Source of the DNA: an uncultured Oscillospiraceae bacterium
GTDB taxonomy: Bacteria; Bacillota; Clostridia; Oscillospirales; Oscillospiraceae
Reading direction: 5' to 3'
Assembly (NCBI GenBank): GCA_934565775.1
Contig: CAKTIN010000094.1
Coordinates: forward strand, 1-6,429
DNA length: 6,429 bases
A model generated the notes under the pieces. The model worked only from the letters and a program-made list of their open reading frames with translations. It searched no databases and had not been told where the DNA came from. Positions 1 to 4,855 of the stretch are shown here, piece after piece. Numbering within the stretch: position 1 is the first letter of the stretch; each line of letters begins with the position of its first letter. The translations under genes were made by a program, and so were the position numbers.

Positions 1-772
1 AAATATACAGCCACAGCATGGCCAGCGCAATGGAGGTGACGCTGCCGTAAATGGCAGAGGAGTCCCCAAAGACGGCCACATACTTGGAAAACAGGTCCGA
101 AAATACCAGCCAGCCCAAGGAGGCGAACAGCGCCCCGGGCAGAGAGGTCAGAAAGTGGTTCTTTCGGTTGGGGAAAATCATGAACATCCCCGTAAACAGC
201 GCCGTCTGCATAGCCAGCAGCAGGAAAAAGCGAATCGGAATCAAGTCCAGCAGGAACTGCACAGCGGGGTTACTGCTTCTGGGAATATAGGACAGGATCG
301 TCTGCCCAAAGACGTGGAGCGCCAGGGTCGCCAACAGGACGATGATAAAGAGAAAGGTGTAAAAAATACTGATGGTCCGGGTATACAGATATCCACGGTC
401 CTCCCGGACGCCGTAAACCTTGTTCAGCCCCACCAGGATCCCGTAAATGCCCCGGGAAGCGGACCACAGGGCCATCACCGCAGAAACGGAGACCAGGGTG
501 GTGCTGCTGCTCTCATATACGCTGTAAATCACCCGGGACACGGCGGGCATCAGGGTCTCCGGGATCAGCCCATCCAGCACCGCCACCAGATACTCATACC
601 GGAGCGGCGTGTACCGCAGCAGGCTGAGCAGAAGCAGCAGCGCCGGAAAAATCGCCAAAATGATAAAATAGGAGGCGTTGGCCGCATACACCGGGACGTG
701 CAAAGAGGAGATCGTGCGGAGCATCAGCCGGAGCTTTCCGGTGGGACGGACGGTTTTCTTCTCACTTTTCAT
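1..772 (-). CDS. YihY/virulence factor BrkB family membrane protein (3' end outside window)
   Basis: Reading leftward from ATG at 772, 257 codons stay open to the window edge, so the C-terminus is missing. Family members are usually about 280-300 residues, so roughly 30-50 are probably absent. The start is supported by an SD (AGAGGGGAGG, complement of 781-790) 8 nt upstream. The protein is polytopic: hydrophobic segments lie near residues 33-53, 92-108, 134-158, 176-200, 210-228 and 240-257. Two stretches are typical of the family: ALWSASRGIYG at 101-111 and YGSVTSIALAMLWLYI at 242-257. The family is an inner-membrane protein group once misnamed RNase BN. Its biochemical role is unsettled, and transport or envelope functions have been proposed. 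It is divergent from the TIM-barrel isomerase gene, and its promoter appears to overlap that gene's promoter. Family assignment is secure; function is unknown. Confidence 0.93.
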   Translation of the reverse strand, partial: MKSEKKTVRPTGKLRLMLRTISSLHVPVYAANASYFIILAIFPALLLLLSLLRYTPLRYEYLVAVLDGLIPETLMPAVSRVIYSVYESSSTTLVSVSAVMALWSASRGIYGILVGLNKVYGVREDRGYLYTRTISIFYTFLFIIVLLATLALHVFGQTILSYIPRSSNPAVQFLLDLIPIRFFLLLAMQTALFTGMFMIFPNRKNHFLTSLPGALFASLGWLVFSDLFSKYVAVFGDSSAIYGSVTSIALAMLWLYI

Positions 773-789
773 TCCGGACGCCTCCCCTC

Positions 790-818
790 TTGTAAAATTC
801 CGAAAAAAAGAGTATCAT
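790..818 (+). promoter_or_regulatory. Predicted sigma-A promoter for the sugar phosphate isomerase/epimerase gene
   Basis: TTGTAA (790-795), a 17-bp spacer and TATCAT (813-818) form a plausible sigma-A promoter with a start near 825. The leader would be 23 nt to ATG 848, 32 nt to ATG 857 or 47 nt to TTG 872. The element is the mirror image of the minus-strand promoter around base 816. A palindrome CTCGCGAG (823-830) lies at the predicted start site. Confidence 0.55.
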
Positions 819-842
819 AAAACTCGCGAGAATATTATACAA
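814..842 (-). promoter_or_regulatory. Predicted sigma-A promoter for the BrkB-family gene
   Basis: On the minus strand, TTGTAT (842-837), a 17-bp spacer and TATGAT (819-814) match the housekeeping consensus. Transcription would start near 807, leaving a leader of about 35 nt that includes the SD. The -10 box shares five base pairs with the -10 of the plus-strand promoter. A perfect TATAAT at 839-834 (minus) is an alternative -10, but I see no good -35 for it. Confidence 0.55.
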
Positions 843-847
843 AAACA

Positions 848-1783
848 ATGCAGAAAATGGAAGTGTTATTTTTGAAAAATCCCATCAGCACCTCCCTGAG
901 CTTTTGTCTGCGGGAGGACACCCTGGAGTCCAGTCTGGACCTGGCCGCCGCCGCAGGCTATCGCCGGATCGACTTCCCCATCCACACCGTCAGCCGTCCC
1001 GCCGGCTCTCCCCTGCGCCGGGAGGACTGGGAGGCCTGGTCTGCGGCTCTGGCGAAAAAGGTACGGGATCGGGGCCTATCCGTCTGGCAGGCCCACGCCA
1101 GCTGGGAGCAGGCCGTGCCGGAGGATTTCTCCTTTGAGCCGCCCTTTGAAATTTACCGGCGCACCCTGCGGTGCTGTGCCATTCTGGGCTGCACCCGGCT
1201 GGTGTTTCATCCGCCCATGTACTTCTATCCCATGGTGAGTGAGGCCCTGCGCCAGCGCATCCACGTCTGGGGCGCCCAATGGTTTGCCTGCCTGGCGCCG
1301 GAGGCTGCGGCCCTGGGGATTACCCTGGAGTTGGAGAATATGTTCGATTACCGCCAGCTGCACCGCCCCGGAGATTTCCCCTTCCCCTACGCATCAGCGG
1401 CAGATTACTTGGATCTGCGGCAGCGGATCGGCGGGCAGGGCGTGCAATTCTGTGTGGATACCGGCCATGCCAATCTCTCCGGAAACGATCCGGCGGAGAT
1501 GATCCTGACCTACGGCTCCGACCTGGGGGTGGTCCATCTCAATGACAACTACGGACCGTTTCCCAAGAACGAGCGGGCAACGCCGGACCTGCATCTGCTC
1601 CCAGGCAGCGGCAATCTCCGGTGGGACCGGATCTTTACCGCGCTGAAGGCGGTGCATTTTACCGGCTCCTTAAATCTGGAGCCCGGGGCGCGCTTTGCCC
1701 TGCTTTCTCCGGCCCAGCAGGTCATGATTCTGCGCTTCGGCCGGGAGATGGTCGCCCAGATGGCGGAAGAGGCGGGGCTTTAA
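848..1783 (+). CDS. Sugar phosphate isomerase/epimerase, TIM barrel (AP endonuclease 2/xylose isomerase-like)
   Basis: The 311-residue protein fits the usual 270-310 length for this superfamily of divalent-metal TIM-barrel isomerases and epimerases. The metal-ligand positions are visible in order: Glu163 in LELEN, Asp204 and His207 in CVDTGH, His230 in VVHLNDN, His249 before PGSGN (252-256), and Glu278 in LNLEP. The substrate cannot be read from sequence; relatives act on inositols, tagatose/psicose-type ketoses or hydroxypyruvate, and many are uncharacterised. There is no adjacent sugar transporter or kinase to help. The start is uncertain. ATG 848 and ATG 857 have no SD, whereas TTG at 872 (protein starting M-KNPISTSLSF) has GGAAGTG at 859-865, 6 nt upstream. 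The gene is divergent from the BrkB-family gene and ends in a hairpin shared with the DUF1540 gene. Fold assignment is firm; the exact reaction is unknown. Confidence 0.9.
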   Translation: MQKMEVLFLKNPISTSLSFCLREDTLESSLDLAAAAGYRRIDFPIHTVSRPAGSPLRREDWEAWSAALAKKVRDRGLSVWQAHASWEQAVPEDFSFEPPFEIYRRTLRCCAILGCTRLVFHPPMYFYPMVSEALRQRIHVWGAQWFACLAPEAAALGITLELENMFDYRQLHRPGDFPFPYASAADYLDLRQRIGGQGVQFCVDTGHANLSGNDPAEMILTYGSDLGVVHLNDNYGPFPKNERATPDLHLLPGSGNLRWDRIFTALKAVHFTGSLNLEPGARFALLSPAQQVMILRFGREMVAQMAEEAGL

Positions 1784-1788
1784 AAAAC

Positions 1789-1823
1789 GCTGGGGCGAAC
1801 GAGCCGCCCCAGCTTGCCTTTTT
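1789..1823. terminator. Bidirectional intrinsic terminator between isomerase and DUF1540 genes
   Basis: GCTGGGGCG (1789-1797) pairs perfectly with CGCCCCAGC (1805-1813) around a 7-nt loop. On the plus strand it is followed by TTGCC and five T (1819-1823). On the minus strand it is followed by six T (complement of 1782-1787). The hairpin starts 5 nt after the isomerase stop and 8 nt after the DUF1540 stop, so it can end both convergent transcripts. Confidence 0.85.
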
Positions 1824-1989
1824 ACTTCTTGGCGAAGGACAGGCAGTCTGTGCACTGCTCCACCGTGGGGTCGCATTCATGGGTGCCCACCCGGATCTTA
1901 TCCAGGGAGCAGTAGTTGGCGTCGTCGCAGTGGTGCGCGCACTGGCGGACGGTGCATTCGATACATTTATTAGCCTTGTCGCAGAACAT
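1822..1989 (-). CDS. DUF1540 domain protein, small Cys-rich
   Basis: This 55-residue protein starts at ATG 1989. The start is fixed by a near-perfect SD (GAGGAGG, complement of 1998-2004) 8 nt upstream; a longer reading frame from 2049 would put that SD inside the gene. The protein has nine Cys (3, 9, 12, 17, 21, 27, 39, 46, 49) and three His (19, 20, 37). The pattern C-x2-C-T-V-x2-C, then C-x5-C, I-x-V-G and a closing C-x2-C-L-S-F matches DUF1540, a family found in spore-forming Firmicutes, often in one or two copies. The spacing suggests metal binding, probably zinc, but that is inference and no function is established. It is likely cytoplasmic, with no signal peptide or membrane segment. 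It shares a terminator with the convergent isomerase gene and is divergent from rpe. I could not find a convincing promoter for it in 1990-2168. Confidence 0.9.
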   Translation of the reverse strand: MFCDKANKCIECTVRQCAHHCDDANYCSLDKIRVGTHECDPTVEQCTDCLSFAKK

Positions 1990-2106
1990 TTGGGTTTCCT
2001 CCTCAAATTTTTTCGGCAGCCGCAGAGCGGTTCCGGCTGGGTACGGCAATAGTATGACCTACCGCCGCCGGTTCATTCCGGGAATCTTCTCCAAAGCAGG
2101 AATTTC

Positions 2107-2135
2107 TTGCATTTTTCTTTCCGCTGTGGTAGAAT
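2107..2135 (+). promoter_or_regulatory. Predicted sigma-A promoter for rpe, extended -10
   Basis: TTGCAT (2107-2112), a 17-bp spacer and TAGAAT (2130-2135), with TGG just upstream of the -10 (2127-2129) forming an extended -10. The predicted start is near 2142, giving a leader of about 27 nt that contains the rpe SD. Confidence 0.65.
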
Positions 2136-2168
2136 TGATAAAAATACAATAGAAAAGGACGCATGAAT

Positions 2169-2822
2169 ATGATTAAAGTCTCTCCTTCGATCCTCTCGGC
2201 AGATTTTGTCAATCTGGAGCGGGATATTCGGGAGCTGGGCGCCGCCGGCGCCGACCTGGTCCATGTGGACGTGATGGACGGCTCCTTTGTCCCCAATATT
2301 TCCATTGGACTGCCGGTGGTAGAGGCGATCAAGCCCATCTCTCCCCTGCCGCTGGACGTGCATCTTATGATCGACCGGCCCATTCGCTATGTGGAGCGCT
2401 TCTGCAAGGCCGGGGCGGACATTCTGACCATCCATGTGGAGGCAGACACCCAGGAAAATAACTTAGCAGCCCTGGACCAAATCGCCGCGCTGGGCGTGAC
2501 CCCCGCCATTTCCATCAAGCCCAAGACCCCGGCGGAGGCGGTGCTGCCCTATCTGTCCCGGTGCGGCCTGATCCTGGTGATGAGTGTGGAGCCCGGCTTC
2601 GGCGGGCAGAAATTTATGGCCGACATGATGCCGAAGCTCCAGACCGTCCGGCAGTATATTGACGCCCAGAACCCCACCTGCGACCTGGAGGTGGACGGCG
2701 GCGTCAACGTGGAAACCGCAAAGGTCTGCGCCGCTCACGGCGCCAATGTCATGGTCGCGGGCTCCGCCTATTTCAAAGCCCCGTCCCGCCCGGATTTCGT
2801 CAAGGCGCTGAAAGCAATCTGA
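2169..2822 (+). CDS. rpe: Ribulose-phosphate 3-epimerase
   Basis: Rpe interconverts D-ribulose 5-phosphate and D-xylulose 5-phosphate in the cytoplasmic pentose phosphate pathway. The 217-residue TIM barrel has the normal family length and all hallmarks: SPSILSADF at 5-13, HVDVMDG at 32-38 (metal ligands His32 and Asp34), DVHLM at 63-67 (His65), the phosphate-binding loop VEPGFGGQKF at 140-149, and EVDGGVN at 174-180 with the catalytic/metal Asp176. ATG 2169 was chosen over ATG 2163 because AAAGGA (2154-2159) sits 9 nt from 2169 but only 3 nt from 2163, and family proteins start close to the PSILSADF motif. The earlier start would add just two residues. The gene has its own extended -10 promoter and a strong terminator, so it looks monocistronic. 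In many Firmicutes rpe instead sits with stp, prkC and rsgA, none of which is here. Confidence 0.97.
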   Translation: MIKVSPSILSADFVNLERDIRELGAAGADLVHVDVMDGSFVPNISIGLPVVEAIKPISPLPLDVHLMIDRPIRYVERFCKAGADILTIHVEADTQENNLAALDQIAALGVTPAISIKPKTPAEAVLPYLSRCGLILVMSVEPGFGGQKFMADMMPKLQTVRQYIDAQNPTCDLEVDGGVNVETAKVCAAHGANVMVAGSAYFKAPSRPDFVKALKAI

Positions 2823-2835
2823 AACAGAATGAAGG

Positions 2836-2862
2836 ATCCCGGGCTTATTGCCCGGGATTTTT
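2836..2862 (+). terminator. Intrinsic terminator of rpe
   Basis: ATCCCGGGC (2836-2844) and GCCCGGGAT (2850-2858) form a perfect 9-bp stem with a TTATT loop. It is followed by T at 2859-2862 and, after CTA, another six T (2866-2871). It starts 13 nt after the rpe stop. The distal T-run is also the antisense of the terminal Lys codons of the convergent regulator gene. On the minus strand no U-run follows, so it mainly serves rpe. Confidence 0.88.
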
Positions 2863-3663
2863 CTATTTTTTCTGCATTTTTGCATAATAATAAGCGTTTT
2901 TGTAGTCCTCCAGGGCCAGATAGGCCGCCTCCAGCCTGGGATACAGAGCCGTCTTTTCCTCTTCGGTTCCGGCGAAGGCCAGGGCCTGCTCATAGGCTCC
3001 GGCTGCCTGGGAGGGTGCCCCCATGCGCTGGAAGGCATCTCCTAAGAGCATCCGGGCCTCCCAGCCGGTTTGTTCCTCCAGCAGGGCTGCGGCAGTGCCC
3101 GCGCCCTCGTGGTCCAGGCAGAACCGGGCCAGAAGGAGCCGCTCCTCCGGGGCAAGCCGGTCCCCGGGCGGCAGCAGTGCCCCGGCCTGGCGGCACCGCT
3201 CCCAGTACAGGGCCCATTGGAGCCCCTCTCCGCCCAGAGTCGTCCGGCCGGAGGCCTTCTCCGCCTCCTTCAGAGCGGCGGCAGCATCCTCCGCAGGCGA
3301 CTGCCGGGCAATGGCCAGGGCGCACTGGGCCAGGAGCAGCGCCGCCATCGGATCCAGCAGGGCATCTCCCCAAGCATAAGTCAGCAGGACAGTCCGGGCC
3401 TCCTCCCACCGCCCCGCCTCATACAGGCCAAGGGCCTTGCGTAGGCAGGCGGTTCCGGCAGAGTCCACCGCGTCCTCCTGCAGGAACCAGCTCACCGGCC
3501 GGTTCAGCCGGGCGGCCAGGTATTGCAGGGTGTCGATGGAGGGGCGGGCGGTCCCGTTTTCGATTTGAGACAGCATATTCCGGGTAATCTGCTCCCCGCA
3601 CAGCGCCCTTTGGGACAGACCGGCCCCAATCCGCGCTTGACGAATGCGTTCTCCCAGCTCCAA
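2863..3663 (-). CDS. XRE-family HTH transcriptional regulator with TPR-like C-terminal half
   Basis: The 266-residue protein begins at TTG 3663, supported by GGGAGGG (complement of 3670-3676) 6 nt upstream and by the HTH beginning almost at residue 1. Residues 5-60 form a Cro/C1-type helix-turn-helix, with LSQRAL at 16-21 and a recognition region around TRNMLSQIENGTARPS (27-42). The variant with R-N-M-L before the S-x-I-E-N-G core is common in Firmicute HTH-TPR regulators. Residues from about 70 to 266 are rich in Ala, Leu and Glu helices. The clearest TPR-like pair is GDAFQRMG...AYEQAL near 208-228 and YPRLEAAYLALEDYKNAYYY near 241-260. TPR domains in RRNPP-type regulators bind signalling peptides, but I see no small secreted peptide gene beside it, so a peptide ligand is only a possibility. 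It is divergent from the DUF975 gene, with a dyad and direct repeats between the promoters, consistent with autoregulation. Confidence 0.88.
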   Translation of the reverse strand: MELGERIRQARIGAGLSQRALCGEQITRNMLSQIENGTARPSIDTLQYLAARLNRPVSWFLQEDAVDSAGTACLRKALGLYEAGRWEEARTVLLTYAWGDALLDPMAALLLAQCALAIARQSPAEDAAAALKEAEKASGRTTLGGEGLQWALYWERCRQAGALLPPGDRLAPEERLLLARFCLDHEGAGTAAALLEEQTGWEARMLLGDAFQRMGAPSQAAGAYEQALAFAGTEEEKTALYPRLEAAYLALEDYKNAYYYAKMQKK

Positions 3664-3694
3664 GGGAATCCCTCCCGTAAATCATATTTACCCT

Positions 3695-3723
3695 ATCATA
3701 CCACAGAATTTACAAAACGTCTA
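3695..3723 (-). promoter_or_regulatory. Predicted promoter of the HTH-TPR regulator gene, extended -10
   Basis: On the minus strand, TAGACG (3723-3718), a 17-bp spacer and TATGAT (3700-3695), with TGG directly before the -10. The predicted start is near 3688, leaving about 25 nt to TTG 3663 including the SD. The extended -10 compensates for a moderate -35. Confidence 0.6.
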
Positions 3724-3736
3724 CAAATTTGATTTG
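3711..3736. promoter_or_regulatory. Candidate operator between divergent HTH and DUF975 promoters
   Basis: Two elements lie between and over the -35 boxes. TACAAA is directly repeated at 3711-3716 and 3722-3727, exactly 11 bp apart, so on the same DNA face. CAAAT (3724-3728), TTG and ATTTG (3732-3736) form an inverted repeat; the overlapping CAAATTTG (3724-3731) is also palindromic. Position next to an XRE-family gene suggests autoregulation. This is inference, since short AT-rich repeats can arise by chance. Confidence 0.35.
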
Positions 3737-3762
3737 CTATTTTTACGAATTTCCATTACAAT
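3734..3762 (+). promoter_or_regulatory. Predicted promoter of the DUF975-like gene
   Basis: TTGCTA (3734-3739), a 17-bp spacer and TACAAT (3757-3762) give a good sigma-A match. The predicted start is near 3769, leaving a leader of about 74 nt with two hairpins. It lies back to back with the regulator promoter, with only 10 bp between the two -35 boxes. Confidence 0.6.
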
Positions 3763-3777
3763 AAAACAATACACAAA

Positions 3778-3834
3778 GCAGCGGTTTCCACCCCGCTGCC
3801 TCTGATGGAAAGCGGCGCAAATGCGCCATGAGGG
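3778..3834 (+). other. Structured 5' leader of the DUF975-like gene: two hairpins next to the SD
   Basis: Hairpin 1 pairs GCAGCGG (3778-3784) with CCGCTGC (3793-3799) across an 8-nt loop. Hairpin 2 pairs GGCGCA (3814-3819) with TGCGCC (3822-3827); the 2-nt loop means one or two inner pairs must open. The SD GAGGG (3830-3834) follows hairpin 2 almost directly. A small frame from ATG 3805 (M-E-S-G-A-N-A-P) stops at TGA 3829-3831, on the SD, but has no SD of its own. No T-run follows either hairpin, so neither is an intrinsic terminator. No known riboswitch class is recognised. Confidence 0.5.
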
Positions 3835-3842
3835 ATGTTTTT

Positions 3843-4799
3843 ATGCAGAAGTTTTCAATTTCCGCCCTGGAGCGGACCGCAGACGCCTCCCTGCGGGAGG
3901 CCCAATACCCAGCCGGAAAAATGGGGCTGGTTTACGCGCTGCCTCTGGTAGCCCTGGAGCTGCTGCTCATTGGCGCTACCCTGCTGATTCAGAAGTGGAT
4001 GAGCGGCCTGTCCGGCCTGTCCGGAATGAGCACCGCATCCATGCTGGACACGGCGCAGGTGGTGGTCTCCCTGCTGCCGGTTTTAATGACCCCCTTCTGG
4101 TACGCGGGCTATACCAAATATGTTCTCGATACGGTAAACCACCAGCCCACCGAGGCGAGGACCATCCTCTCCGGCTTCCGCCTGTGGACCAAGGTGCTGG
4201 GCATGACGCTGCTGTTTGTTTTTTGCGTAGCGTCCATCGGCTATCTACTGTATTTCTTCGCCAGCATGATCTTTCTCAGCGTCTATTTCCTGGGCCGGAC
4301 AGATCAGCTGATGGAAATCGCCAAGACCCAGCAGCTCCCCGATGGGCTGCTGGGCCCCATGATGGGCATTATGGCCGTGGCGTTTCTGGTGAGCTATCTG
4401 CTCTTTTTCTACCGCTACCGGCTCATGTATTTCAGCCTGTTTTCGGATCCGGCTCTGCCCAACCTTCTGCACCTGCGCCGGTGCCGGATGCTCATGCGAG
4501 GCCGGACCGGGGCCTTCTTCCTGCTGGACCTGCACTTCTGGTGGTATTGGCTCCTGCGGCTGCTCTCCGGCGCGCTGCTCCAGCTGGACCTGATTCTGGC
4601 GCTTCTGAACGTTTCGGTTCCCCTTTCCCCAGTTGCCCAGAGTCTGCTGTGCATCGCCCTCTGGGGGGCTGCGGAGCTGGCGATCGACGCGCTGGCTATG
4701 GGAAAGGTCTGGTGCACCTATACCGCCGCCTATCTGGCGGCGGCTGCCTCTCAGCCCCAGCCCGCGCGCCCCGCACAGCAGCAGTATCGCTGGCAATAA
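3843..4799 (+). CDS. DUF975-like polytopic membrane protein
   Basis: The 318-residue protein starts at ATG 3843, 8 nt after the SD GAGGG (3830-3834). An in-frame ATG at 3828 lies directly against hairpin 2 with no SD and is less likely. Hydrophobic segments lie near residues 28-49, 70-90, 117-148, 172-192, 222-256 and 264-286, so it is an integral membrane protein, with a short polar Pro/Gln/Ala-rich tail (303-318). The features that suggest DUF975 are FWYAGYTKYVLD (85-96), a YRYRLMYFSL block (190-199), and LRRCRMLMRGRTGAFFLLDLHF (211-232) followed by a W-rich helix. This resembles the family pattern of a cytoplasmic S/R-x2-M-x-G-x2 loop leading into an F-x-L-x-L-S/H-F helix. The family has no established function. 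The gene is divergent from the HTH-TPR regulator and ends in a strong terminator, so it may be the main target of that regulator (inference). Confidence 0.8.
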   Translation: MQKFSISALERTADASLREAQYPAGKMGLVYALPLVALELLLIGATLLIQKWMSGLSGLSGMSTASMLDTAQVVVSLLPVLMTPFWYAGYTKYVLDTVNHQPTEARTILSGFRLWTKVLGMTLLFVFCVASIGYLLYFFASMIFLSVYFLGRTDQLMEIAKTQQLPDGLLGPMMGIMAVAFLVSYLLFFYRYRLMYFSLFSDPALPNLLHLRRCRMLMRGRTGAFFLLDLHFWWYWLLRLLSGALLQLDLILALLNVSVPLSPVAQSLLCIALWGAAELAIDALAMGKVWCTYTAAYLAAAASQPQPARPAQQQYRWQ

Positions 4800-4804
4800 A
4801 GAAT

Positions 4805-4842
4805 GCGGCGCAACGAAATTCGATTTCGATGCGCCGCTTTTT
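4805..4842 (+). terminator. Strong intrinsic terminator after the DUF975-like gene
   Basis: GCGGCGCA (4805-4812) pairs with TGCGCCGC (4830-4837). After an A-A mismatch, CGAAAT (4814-4819) pairs with ATTTCG (4823-4828) around a TCG loop. Five T follow (4838-4842). It begins 5 nt after the DUF975 stop and ends 13 nt before the esterase start. The 9-mer GCGGCGCAA and the hexamer TGCGCC also occur in hairpin 2 of the same gene's leader. Confidence 0.88.
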
Positions 4843-4855
4843 GGGATGTGATGAA

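Noticed and set aside
155..820. A 221-codon plus-strand frame opposite the BrkB-family gene.
   Set aside because: Its Gln/Arg/His-rich product has no domain, and the opposite strand encodes a protein with clear family motifs and a strong SD.
2017..2039. CAGCCG/CGGCTG inverted repeat upstream of the DUF1540 gene as a leader regulator.
   Set aside because: The 6-bp stem with an 11-nt loop has no T-run and no recognisable RNA class; it is too weak to call.
1990..2049. A 20-residue N-terminal extension of the DUF1540 protein from an upstream start at 2049.
   Set aside because: The strong SD at 2004-1998 would lie inside it, and DUF1540 proteins begin close to the first Cys motif.
2463..3038. 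A long minus-strand frame opposite rpe and running into the regulator gene.
   Set aside because: It crosses the rpe terminator and has shadow composition. Rpe conservation explains the sequence on the plus strand.
2829..3587. A 252-codon plus-strand frame opposite the HTH regulator.
   Set aside because: It is a Pro/Arg/Gly-rich low-complexity product, antisense to a gene with a clear HTH domain, TTG start and SD.
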